A DNA stretch of 38,314 nt from an uncultured Rickettsiales bacterium. Its GTDB lineage: Bacteria; Pseudomonadota; Alphaproteobacteria; Rickettsiales; UBA1997. The translations under genes and the position numbers were made by a program. Under the pieces are notes generated by a model. It saw only the letters and a list, made by a program, of their open reading frames with translations. It ran no database searches and had not been told where the DNA came from. Positions within the stretch are counted from its first letter, which is position 1. Every line of letters starts with the position of its first letter. Below are positions 7,298 through 15,522 of the stretch, one piece after another. The stretch is from positions 1-38,314 of the forward strand of contig CALXSB010000156.1 in assembly GCA_944391005.1 (NCBI GenBank), given 5' to 3'.

Positions 7298-8330
7298 ATA
7301 TTTCTAATAAGCGATCAATTTTAAAAGAATTAAAATCAAACATAAGAATATTATTAAGTGTTTTTATTTGTTTTTTATAATTCATAAGATACATTATAAT
7401 ATCATATGATACAAAATTTGAGATTATGGAATTTGTTACTCCAAAAGAACTTTTGCAAATATTTATATTTTTAAAATTTGCGCTATTTAAAAGTTTGTTT
7501 AGCTTGTTTAAATATTTGTTTTTTTTGGATGTTGTAGTTAGTAATGGCCCAATAGTTCCGTTGTCTACTGATAAACCACAAAATATTGTTGGCAATTTAA
7601 ATTTGATAGAGATATTTAATATAATTTTTTTTATTTCTAATATAGGTGTATCAGCAGAACAAATTATAAAATCAATTTTTGGTAAAGCATTTATAATTTC
7701 AAACAAATCTTTTTCACTGTTGATCTTTTTGTTAAATATATTTATTTTAAGATTATTATATTCATATGTTATTTTATTTTTTATTACTTCTAATTTATTT
7801 TTTCCTATATCATTAATATTAAAATAGAACTGTCTATTTAAATTTGTTATATCTACTGTATCGTAGTCTATTAAGGTAAAATTTTTAATGTTTATAGCTA
7901 GTAATTGTCGCAATATTTCAGATCCAACGGCTCCTAAACCAATAATCATAATATGTTTGTTTTGTAAATAATTAAATTTTGTGTCTGTATAAGTTTTTAA
8001 ATTATTTTCACTTGTATTTAAAAAATAATATTGTGTTCTATTAGTTGGGCTGTTTTCTTTTAAATGTTCATAGGTTTTTTTGGAAATTTTTTTCAATATG
8101 TCCTTGTTTTCTAAATAATTAACAACTTCTATTAAATTGGAAGATAAATTATTTTTATTAATAATTAGAAATTTATCTTTATTATAATTACTTTTTAAAA
8201 AATTATATACAGTTTCATTTTCTATTTCTATTGTTAAAATTTTTTTATTATCCATTATAGACAATAAATTATTTTCTTTAAAATTTAAAATTTTATTTTC
8301 TTTAAAATAATAATATTTATTCATCAACAT
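7296..8330 (-). CDS. MccB-like ThiF/E1-family peptide adenylating enzyme
   Basis: A 344-residue protein with the two-part layout of MccB, the microcin C enzyme that adenylates the C-terminus of a short peptide. The N-terminal domain of about 115 residues has no E1 motifs and fits a peptide-clamp/RRE position. The ThiF Rossmann domain has the nucleotide loop GLGAVG (131-136), LIDYD (153-157), TNLNRQ (162-167), DIGKNK (174-179) and SADTP (225-229). GLSVDNGTIGPLL resembles the MccB stretch after the catalytic Asp. The two CxxC zinc pairs of MccB and MoeB are absent. Divergent from the PLP operon by 80 bp and convergent with the 23-residue peptide gene. Other ThiF roles (HesA-like, tRNA cyclase) are possible, but the N-terminal extension argues against them. 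Confidence 0.7.
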   Translation of the reverse strand: MLMNKYYYFKENKILNFKENNLLSIMDNKKILTIEIENETVYNFLKSNYNKDKFLIINKNNLSSNLIEVVNYLENKDILKKISKKTYEHLKENSPTNRTQYYFLNTSENNLKTYTDTKFNYLQNKHIMIIGLGAVGSEILRQLLAINIKNFTLIDYDTVDITNLNRQFYFNINDIGKNKLEVIKNKITYEYNNLKINIFNKKINSEKDLFEIINALPKIDFIICSADTPILEIKKIILNISIKFKLPTIFCGLSVDNGTIGPLLTTTSKKNKYLNKLNKLLNSANFKNINICKSSFGVTNSIISNFVSYDIIMYLMNYKKQIKTLNNILMFDFNSFKIDRLLEI

Positions 8331-8352
8331 TTTTTATGTATTTAATTTTTTA

Positions 8353-8380
8353 TTGATTTTAATTTAATATTTTTTAAAAT
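8353..8380 (+). promoter_or_regulatory. Promoter of the PLP-enzyme operon
   Basis: TTGATT at 8353-8358 and TAAAAT at 8375-8380 with 16 bp between them, in the 80-bp divergent space between the MccB-like gene and the decarboxylase gene. The surrounding sequence is so AT-rich that this match is only moderately informative. Confidence 0.35.
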
Positions 8381-8410
8381 AAAGTCATATTTAATTTTTC
8401 TTAATAAAAA

Positions 8411-9544
8411 ATGTTTAATTTTTTGAGAGAAAAAGAATCTTTTTATATTTTTGATAAAAATACTTTAATTTCAAATATACGGAATTTAATTAATTTTGAA
8501 AAAGATTTCAACTCTCAATTTATTTTGGCTGTAAAATCGAATCAAATAAAAGAATATATTAATTATTTTTTTAAATATAATGTTGGATATGATGTTTCAA
8601 ATTTAAGAGAATTTAATTTTATTAAAAAATTTTTAAACAAAGATAGTATTATTTCTGTTACTGGTCCATTTTTACTGTCTTTTAATAAAAGAATAATACA
8701 ACAAAATAAAAATTTAAATATTATATTTAATGCAGATTCTCAATTACAATTAAGAAAAATAAAGGAATTTATTCATTGGAATAAAGCTAATAATATTGTA
8801 ATTGGAATTAGAGTTAATATAAATTCTTTTACAAGAAAAATTGTAATAAATCCAAGAATAAGCAGATTTGGTATTATTGATATTAAAAATTTAACACCAG
8901 AATTTATTATTAATAATAATATTTCTTGTATTCATTTGCATTTTGTTGGAGAAAAAAATATGGAAACTTTTGTGTATATATTTAATAAATTAAAAGATAT
9001 AATTAATAATAAAAAATGCCAAAAAATTATTAAATATATTAATTTTGGTGGGTTTGAAAATTATTTTCAAGATGGAAATTTTGAACAATTAAGAACAATA
9101 TTAATAAAAAGTAGAGAATTTATACCTTTTAATATAAAAATAATTTTTGAACCTGGACAATTTTGGTTTAAAAATGCTATTTCAATAGTTTCTACCATAA
9201 TCGACATAAAATATAACATTTTAAAAGATAGTCCAATTATAATTTTAAATATATCTTCAGAATGTCATTTAAAATGGAGTAATCCTAGAATAAATTTTGT
9301 AAATGATTTGTTAAAAAATAACAATAAAGAAAATTCAAATGTTTTTTTTGTTAAATGTCCAGTTTTTGGAAATACATGTTATGAATCGGATTTTATTGGT
9401 TTTTTGTATATAGAAAAAAATATAATTAATGATTTTAATAAATTGATTAATCAAAAAGTTTTATTGGAAGATATTAATATTTATTCTGTTTCTTGGAACC
9501 ATGAATTTAATGGTATTAAAAAATTGAAAATAATTGAGAAATAA
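8411..9544 (+). CDS. Fold-type III PLP decarboxylase (DAP/MccE-N-like)
   Basis: A 377-residue protein of the alanine-racemase/diaminopimelate-decarboxylase fold. Visible landmarks: Schiff-base lysine K42 in LAVKSN, SRFG (151-154), HLHF (175-178), GG at 213-214, EPGQ (247-250, normally EPGR) and the second-subunit catalytic motif GNTCYESD (320-327) with Cys323. All key residues are present, so it should be active. It is too diverged to be housekeeping LysA, and no lysine pathway genes are nearby. In microcin C clusters a decarboxylase of this fold (N-terminal part of MccE) removes the carboxylate from an aminocarboxypropyl group on the nucleotide. That role is attractive beside an MccB-like enzyme, but no MccD homologue is seen. 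First gene of a tight three-gene operon. Other substrates (ornithine, DAP, D-amino acids) cannot be excluded. Confidence 0.75.
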   Translation: MFNFLREKESFYIFDKNTLISNIRNLINFEKDFNSQFILAVKSNQIKEYINYFFKYNVGYDVSNLREFNFIKKFLNKDSIISVTGPFLLSFNKRIIQQNKNLNIIFNADSQLQLRKIKEFIHWNKANNIVIGIRVNINSFTRKIVINPRISRFGIIDIKNLTPEFIINNNISCIHLHFVGEKNMETFVYIFNKLKDIINNKKCQKIIKYINFGGFENYFQDGNFEQLRTILIKSREFIPFNIKIIFEPGQFWFKNAISIVSTIIDIKYNILKDSPIIILNISSECHLKWSNPRINFVNDLLKNNNKENSNVFFVKCPVFGNTCYESDFIGFLYIEKNIINDFNKLINQKVLLEDINIYSVSWNHEFNGIKKLKIIEK

Positions 9545-9548
9545 ATTT

Positions 9549-10820
9549 ATGAAATATAATTTTTTTGAATATAAATATAAAAACAGAAAATTAAAAGAAG
9601 TTGAATATCTTTCAAAATATTTAAATAAAGAAAATTTTGAAATATTTAATAATAATTCTAATAAAACTGAAATTAAAAATTTAATTAAAAAACAAACTAT
9701 AGAGAAATTTAAAAATTTTCCAGAGACAAATCTTAGTTATGATGAAAATAAAAATATAGAAATTTTTCCAGGTTTATTAATAAATGATTATACATATCAA
9801 CGGTCAGGGTTTAATTTTACAAAAGATTTTTTAGTTAAAAAATTATATGAGTTGGAAGTGGATGGTGCTTATTATACATTTTTTACTAATTGTGGAATGA
9901 CAAGTATTACAAATCTTTTGATGTCATTAAACTACATTGGTGGTTTTAATATTTGTTTACCACAGGATTGTTACTATGAATTAACAGAATTTATTAAATA
10001 TAATACATTTAATAAATTAATATTTAATAATAATTTAAATACACTTAAAGAAAATGTTAGGAATATATTATATGTTGATTCCGTTTCTACAATAAATCCA
10101 TATAAGATTTTATTAAAAGATATTCAAAAAAAGAAAGATATTTTTATAATTATAATCGATAGCTCTTGTTTTGATTTAAATCATAATAAAATTTTTAAAA
10201 ATATTTTAAACAAAATTTTGTTAAGTGGAATATTTGTAGTAATATTAAGAAGCCATATGAAATTAGATTTTATGGGGACTGAATATTCAAGGTTGGGTTC
10301 AACAACATTTATTACACCTAAAACAACAACAATAAATAAATTAGAGTTATTTCAACAAATTATAAATTCTTACAATAATATTCAGAGAATTATGGGTACA
10401 ACACCAAATTTATATGATATACCTGAATTTATGGTTGATAAAAATATAAAAGATTTAAATTCCATAAGAATTAATCAAATTAAAAATAATACAAAATTAT
10501 TATATGATATTTTGATAACGGAATGTGTTGATAAATTTAAAATTATAAAACCATATCATGAATTATTTATAATAATTAAAATAACAAAAGAATTGGATTT
10601 AATTAAAATTAGAAAAATTATTAGAGAATTTTTAAGTAAATTATTTATTAAAGGATATAATTTTGTTTTAGGTGCTAGTTTTGGACTTGATGTAATTGTT
10701 TTTGATGCTTATAAAGATATTGAAGGTAAATATAATTTAAGAATTTCTTTATCAGATTATCCAAAAAATATTATTATTAAACTTGCAAAAAAATTATTAA
10801 TTTTAGTAAATAATATATGA
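9549..10820 (+). CDS. Fold-type I PLP enzyme, aminotransferase-like
   Basis: A 423-residue protein of the aspartate-aminotransferase fold. The phosphate-cup motif TNCGMTSITNLL lies at about 113-124, the PLP-pyridine Asp is D204 in IIIDSS, and the likely Schiff-base lysine is K238 in LRSHMKLDFMG. The family resembles Cys/Met metabolism or class I/II transferases, but the substrate cannot be named. I chose ATG 9549, 4 nt after the decarboxylase stop, over TTG 9534. The 3' end overlaps the next gene as ATGA, so the three genes are translationally coupled. In the island it could supply or transfer an amino group or amino acid fragment onto a modified peptide or nucleotide; that is inference. Confidence 0.65.
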   Translation: MKYNFFEYKYKNRKLKEVEYLSKYLNKENFEIFNNNSNKTEIKNLIKKQTIEKFKNFPETNLSYDENKNIEIFPGLLINDYTYQRSGFNFTKDFLVKKLYELEVDGAYYTFFTNCGMTSITNLLMSLNYIGGFNICLPQDCYYELTEFIKYNTFNKLIFNNNLNTLKENVRNILYVDSVSTINPYKILLKDIQKKKDIFIIIIDSSCFDLNHNKIFKNILNKILLSGIFVVILRSHMKLDFMGTEYSRLGSTTFITPKTTTINKLELFQQIINSYNNIQRIMGTTPNLYDIPEFMVDKNIKDLNSIRINQIKNNTKLLYDILITECVDKFKIIKPYHELFIIIKITKELDLIKIRKIIREFLSKLFIKGYNFVLGASFGLDVIVFDAYKDIEGKYNLRISLSDYPKNIIIKLAKKLLILVNNI

Positions 10821-12199
10821 TAAATTTTAGATTAGACTCAAAACCTTTTGTAAATGATTTTAGGTTTGTAAATGATTATTCAGGTATAATTTTATATTCA
10901 GCAATTGCCGATCCGTTGTTTAAGTATAATAGTAAGTCAAAAAAAATTATTAAGTATGCTTGTAAAGAATATAATTATGATATAAACAGAAATGAATGGT
11001 ATTTTATTATTAAAAATAATTTATTTTTTTATGATGGTACTAAAGTAACTGCTAATGATTACAAAGATTCCTTAATTTTTGTTATATTAAATAATATTTT
11101 TCTAAGATTTTTGTTTATAGATATAGAAGGATTTACGTTAAATTATGATGATTTGAAAGCTAGTTTAAATAAATCCATTTCAGCATATGGTGATATTTTG
11201 TCTATAAAATTAAATAAATTAAATTTCCATTTTTATAAAAATTTATCTATAATAAATTTATCTCCAATAAAAAATAATATAACATCCGGACCTTTTTATA
11301 TTTTTAAACAAAATAAAAAAGAAATAATTTTAAAAAAAAATATTTATTTTAGAACTAATATAAAACATGATTTTATTTCATTTAAAATTTCAAACAACAG
11401 ATATAGAGATATAAGATTATTTAAAGAAAAAAAATTAGATATAACTTGTAATACGATGTTTCCATTAAATAAAGTTAATTATTATAAAAATAATAAAGAA
11501 ATAAAAAATTTTTTTTACTATGAAAATTTTATTTTTTTTAATTTTATAATATTTAATACAAATTTTTTTGATAAAAAATACCTTTTGTTAAGAAAAGCTA
11601 TTATAGACTTAATACCAAGAGATTTAATACAAAAAAAAATACATTATGCTTTTAATGATTCTAACAATTTAATTCTTAAACCATATAATATTTCTTTATT
11701 TAACTTTAGTGAAAAAAGAGGATTAAAATATTTACATACATATTTTAATATAAACAAATTAGACAAAATCAATATTAAACTTGCTTACGATAATTTTTAT
11801 CCAAATAAACATATAGCAAATATTTTAAAAGAGACATTTAAAAAATATAATATAAATTTAGAACTTATAGAAGATGATTATTATAATAATATAAATAATT
11901 TATATGATATAAAATTAGTCCTAGAATATCCATTTGTATTAGATAATATGTTTTTTTATAATTTAATTTCTAACATTAAATTATTACAAAATAATAATAT
12001 GGATTTGGCAAATTATTTAAAAATATTAGATTCATCAAAATCAAACAAAAAATATAGGTTAGATAATTTTAAAAAACTTAATAAAATTTTGATAAAAAAC
12101 GGTATAATATTTCCAATTTTAAAAGGATATAGTTGTTATTTAATATCTGATAAAATAAAAAAATTTGATTTTAGAGAATTAAATTTTAATTCCCTATAA
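10817..12199 (+). CDS. Oligopeptide-binding-protein homologue (SBP_bac_5) without signal peptide
   Basis: A 460-residue protein. The N-terminal third has the pattern of extracellular solute-binding family 5 (ADPLFKYNSKSKK followed by WYFIIKNNLFFYDGTKVTAN, the WxFxLR...FxDGxxxTAxD signature), and further SBP-like segments follow (TSGPFYIFKQ, LRKAIIDLI). No signal peptide or lipobox precedes the domain: the ORF opens directly into mature-like sequence and its ATG overlaps the previous stop (ATGA), so the start is firm. It should therefore be cytoplasmic. Known cytoplasmic uses of this fold include the SgrR sensor domain. Here it could hold the peptide substrate or bind the product. Somewhat shorter than typical family members (about 500-550). 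Confidence 0.65.
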   Translation: MINFRLDSKPFVNDFRFVNDYSGIILYSAIADPLFKYNSKSKKIIKYACKEYNYDINRNEWYFIIKNNLFFYDGTKVTANDYKDSLIFVILNNIFLRFLFIDIEGFTLNYDDLKASLNKSISAYGDILSIKLNKLNFHFYKNLSIINLSPIKNNITSGPFYIFKQNKKEIILKKNIYFRTNIKHDFISFKISNNRYRDIRLFKEKKLDITCNTMFPLNKVNYYKNNKEIKNFFYYENFIFFNFIIFNTNFFDKKYLLLRKAIIDLIPRDLIQKKIHYAFNDSNNLILKPYNISLFNFSEKRGLKYLHTYFNINKLDKINIKLAYDNFYPNKHIANILKETFKKYNINLELIEDDYYNNINNLYDIKLVLEYPFVLDNMFFYNLISNIKLLQNNNMDLANYLKILDSSKSNKKYRLDNFKKLNKILIKNGIIFPILKGYSCYLISDKIKKFDFRELNFNSL

Positions 12200-12202
12200 A
12201 AA

Positions 12203-14191
12203 TTAAAAATTATGTTGTTTTTCTTGTATGTTTCTTTTTTTATAAAAAAAATTATTAAATTTATCTTTTAATGAATTTGAAATATTACAAAAAAATTGCA
12301 AATTTTCATAAAATACATCAATTACATTATCTGTTTTTGAATTATAACTAATGCTATGCTCTTTTAATGATTCTTTTATTCTTTCTTCTCTATGTTCAAA
12401 AAAATCATAATTTACAGCTTGTATTGATAGTAATTCTTCATATATTGAGTTTCTCTTTTTTTCTGCCAATTTTATGAAATTTCTAATTCTAGTTAATTCT
12501 TTATTACTTTTTAAATCAATGTTTTCATCTAATAAATCCGTAAAATTTAGATTCATAGATTTTAAAGTTTGGATTGAATTCATAAAAGATTCTTTTATTG
12601 CAAGTCCTTCTGGAATTATAATTGTAAGTATAAGATGGCAAGAAGTTATAATTTCATCTAAATAGATTTTTTCACTATCACTTTTTAATAAATCTCTTAT
12701 TTTTACAAGTTCCTTACATAAATTAAAACTATTTTCATAATACTTATTTAAACTTTCTGTGTTACATTCAATACACATATTTCTTGCTTCTTCAAGCAAA
12801 TTATTAAAAAATGGCAATTTTTTATATCTTAGAATCTCAAAATACCATAAATATTTTTCAGTTTGACATATTATTGGAGATGTATGAAAAACCTCTCTTG
12901 AAAATTTTTCAACACTATTTAATATTGAATTATCAACAGTTTCTGGTAAATGAACACATAAACTTTCAGGAGTAAATTCAAATAAAATTTTCGTATTTTC
13001 TATTGTAAATAATTGTATATTATCAAAAATAAATAATCCACCCCAATTTATATCTTGTTTTAAAGTCAATTGAAAAGTTTTGTTTTTAGATATAATTTTT
13101 CCATTTATTGCGTCAATTGTTATTTCTGTTCCAGTTGGATATAGTTTACAGGCATTAGCAAAACCAACTATACAAGGTATTTCTAATTCCCTTGAAACAA
13201 TAGATGCATGTGATAAAATTGAACCTTGTTCTGTTATTATTCCACTAGCTTTTTTCATTGCTGGTAAATATCTTGTATCTGTATAATTAGCTACAAGTAT
13301 TGCTCCTTCTGGAAAATTATTTATATATTTTTCAAAATCTTCTTCATCATCATCTAAAAGAACAAATGTTTTAGAAGTTGAAACACCTCTTGACGATATG
13401 GTTGTTTGAGACATAGTATTAACAGGAACAAATACTTCTTTGGTTATTGGTCTAGCTTGCACAATCCAAACTTTTCCATTTTTATCTATACACCATTCAA
13501 TGTCCATAGGAATATCTGAATTATTTTTTATTTTTTCTATATAAGGAATTAATTTTGATATATACCTTGAATTTAAAATTTTTCCGCTTAAATCAATACT
13601 ATCAGTAGAAATTGTTTTATCATCTTTGTAATAAAAAATAACTCTATTTGGAATTATTTGACCACTAACAAGTTTATCAGCTAAACCTTCTGTAAATTCA
13701 TTTAAAACAACTTTTCTTCCATCGTAATTTAAAGCTTCTGTAAATGAAACACCAGCTATTTCCGGTTCAATCATTTCTTGGATAACTATACCCATATCAA
13801 TTTTTTCATTATCATTCTTATAAGATAATATTTTATTAGTAGAAATACCAGAATAAATCTCTTTAATAGCATTTAAAATATTTTCATAATCTAATTTTAC
13901 ATTTAATTTACTATCAAAAACTCCAGCAAATGATTTTTCTGCTCCATCTTCACCTAATGCGGAAGATCTAATTGCTAATTTAGCATTTTTAGGAAATGCT
14001 TGTATTAATTCCAAAATTTCTTCTTTACTATCAACAAGATTATTGGCAATTTTAAAAACATATTCGGGATTTAAAGCAAAACCATATGGTACAGGTAAAT
14101 TGTTTCTTTTTAAAAAAGCTAATCCATAAGCTTTTCCACCAAATTCAGCATCGGCTTTTTCTAATGTGATTATTTTTTTGTTATTATACAT
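12203..14191 (-). CDS. PEP-synthase-like phosphotransferase with novel C-terminal domain
   Basis: A 662-residue protein. Residues 1-250 form a PPDK/PEP-synthase ATP-binding domain (GGKAYGLAFLKRNNLPVP, LAIRSSALGEDGAEKSFAG, QEMIEPEIAGVSF, DIEWCIDKNGKVWIVQARP). Residues about 285-370 form the swivelling phosphohistidine domain with GSILSHASIVSRELEIPCIVG and His328. The remaining 290 residues are helical and do not show the PEP/pyruvate barrel motifs. The enzyme should therefore phosphorylate or ligate something else, as rifampin phosphotransferase and Campylobacter L-glutamine kinase do with related domains. It is convergent with the binding-protein gene (3-nt gap) and shares the island's very low G+C. 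It could modify the island's product or give self-resistance; the substrate is unknown. Confidence 0.75.
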   Translation of the reverse strand: MYNNKKIITLEKADAEFGGKAYGLAFLKRNNLPVPYGFALNPEYVFKIANNLVDSKEEILELIQAFPKNAKLAIRSSALGEDGAEKSFAGVFDSKLNVKLDYENILNAIKEIYSGISTNKILSYKNDNEKIDMGIVIQEMIEPEIAGVSFTEALNYDGRKVVLNEFTEGLADKLVSGQIIPNRVIFYYKDDKTISTDSIDLSGKILNSRYISKLIPYIEKIKNNSDIPMDIEWCIDKNGKVWIVQARPITKEVFVPVNTMSQTTISSRGVSTSKTFVLLDDDEEDFEKYINNFPEGAILVANYTDTRYLPAMKKASGIITEQGSILSHASIVSRELEIPCIVGFANACKLYPTGTEITIDAINGKIISKNKTFQLTLKQDINWGGLFIFDNIQLFTIENTKILFEFTPESLCVHLPETVDNSILNSVEKFSREVFHTSPIICQTEKYLWYFEILRYKKLPFFNNLLEEARNMCIECNTESLNKYYENSFNLCKELVKIRDLLKSDSEKIYLDEIITSCHLILTIIIPEGLAIKESFMNSIQTLKSMNLNFTDLLDENIDLKSNKELTRIRNFIKLAEKKRNSIYEELLSIQAVNYDFFEHREERIKESLKEHSISYNSKTDNVIDVFYENLQFFCNISNSLKDKFNNFFYKKRNIQEKQHNF

Positions 14192-14601
14192 TAATATTTT
14201 ATTTATTGTTTAACAATAATTATTTATAAAACTTATTATAAAAAAAACAACAAATATTTATAAGATTAATTATTATATGATTTCTTATATATTCTAATAT
14301 TTGTTATTATTAATAATATTAACAATTGATAATAACTAAATAGTTTATGAATTTCTTATATATTATAATGGTTTACAAAATATTGATAGATAACAGAAAA
14401 ACTTATATTAGATAGTATACGGAATAATATAATAAAATATAACTTAAACAAATTATTTAAAGGATGATGTTATATTTTTATTTGCTTGTTGAATATTATT
14501 TAAAAAATATTTCTGTTTGTTTATCAAAATTATCAATATATTATTACTTTGTTTTATAATACAAATTTGAGTTTTTAAATTGTTAAATATGTTATTTTTT
14601 T
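14192..14601. other. AT-rich gap with a short direct repeat
   Basis: 410 bp without a convincing gene. ATTTCTTATATATT occurs twice (near 14279 and near 14353). A 31-codon plus-strand ORF at 14464-14559 follows AAAGG, but its spacing is poor and it shows no known pattern. The right half could hold the promoter of the phosphotransferase gene, but composition prevents a clear call. Confidence 0.3.
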
Positions 14602-15440
14602 CTAATTCTTTATTTTTTCGTATTCTTTAAATACTGAAATCATTACTATTGTAAATATTATTAATAATATTCCAAATAAATTATAAATATTTAATGTTAT
14701 TTGTAAAAAACTATATTCAATAATTATAGCGAATAAAATTCTTATTAAATTTAAAGGTTGTAAAAATACTATATTTTTATAAGTATTTAACTTATTTGAG
14801 ATTAAAAAGTACATACTGGATATAAGTACCATTAAAGTCAATATTATCAAATAATTATTATTTATTAAAGTTATATTTTATAATTGAATAAGCATATAAT
14901 TATTGAAAATATTAAAGAAATTGATCTAATCATTATTGATCTATTTAAAATATTTTCTGTTGGGAATTTTCTTGGATATAAATGAAATAATGTGAAAATA
15001 TTACAGATAATAAACATAATATACACCAAGTTTACCACTGTTAAAATAAACAATTGCACCAGTATCAATTAAACCAATATTATAATAAACCAATTTTGAT
15101 ATTTTATTTTTTCTTTAAAAGAATTAAAGAAAACAGCATAATAAATATTGGTGTTAAAAATTTTAAAGTTTTTGCTTCAACTAAATAAGTGTACTTCAAA
15201 CCATAATACCAAAAAGATAAAGATATAAAAAACAATATTCCGACTATTATATTTGATTTTATTTCTTTTTTATCAAAAACAGTTTTTTTATTTTTAAAAA
15301 TTTGATATGGTACAGAAAATAACAAAAATACTAATGCATTTAGAAAAATTATTTGATATACATTATATTTTTGAACTAATAACTGTGTAAAAAATGAGGG
15401 TTTTCTGGACTGAAGTTTATTATTTTTTATTAAGCTTTTA
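14602..15440 (-). pseudogene. EamA/DMT-family exporter, frameshifted
   Basis: Three consecutive minus-strand pieces (about 15440-15104, 15068-14871 and 14850-14602) read as one drug/metabolite transporter once frames are changed. The first piece covers segments such as TQLLVQKYNVYQIIFLNALV and SFWYYGLKYTYLVEAKTLKF, typical of EamA helices 2-4. The other two hold the C-terminal helices, with NIYNLFGILLIIFTIVMIS at the end. A frameshift in an A-run near 15104, and further stops near 15070 and 14868, break it. No good start codon is found at the upstream end, so the N-terminus is also lost. Its position suggests that it once exported a product of the island. Confidence 0.6.
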
Positions 15441-15522
15441 TAAAAAATGGTATATTATATAAAATTGTTGATTTTAATATTTTTGTATAATATATTATAC
15501 AATATAACAATAATATATAAAA

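Noticed and set aside
7426..7827. Plus-strand ORF inside the MccB-like gene
   Set aside because: Antisense to a protein with intact ThiF motifs; no RBS or family signal.
8411..9544. Housekeeping diaminopimelate decarboxylase (lysA)
   Set aside because: Catalytic residues are present, but EPGR is EPGQ, the sequence is strongly diverged, and the operon has no lysine-pathway context.
11331..11339. A-run in the binding-protein gene as a phase switch
   Set aside because: A runs of this length are expected at this base composition; unlike the G9 tract it does not stand out.
12203..14191. Housekeeping PEP synthase (ppsA)
   Set aside because: The length is about 130 residues short of the family and the pyruvate/PEP domain motifs are missing.
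14464..14559. 31-codon ORF after AAAGG in the island
   Set aside because: Spacing to the start is too short, the translation is Tyr/Leu-rich without pattern, and there is no terminator after it. Much weaker than the 7183-7254 peptide.
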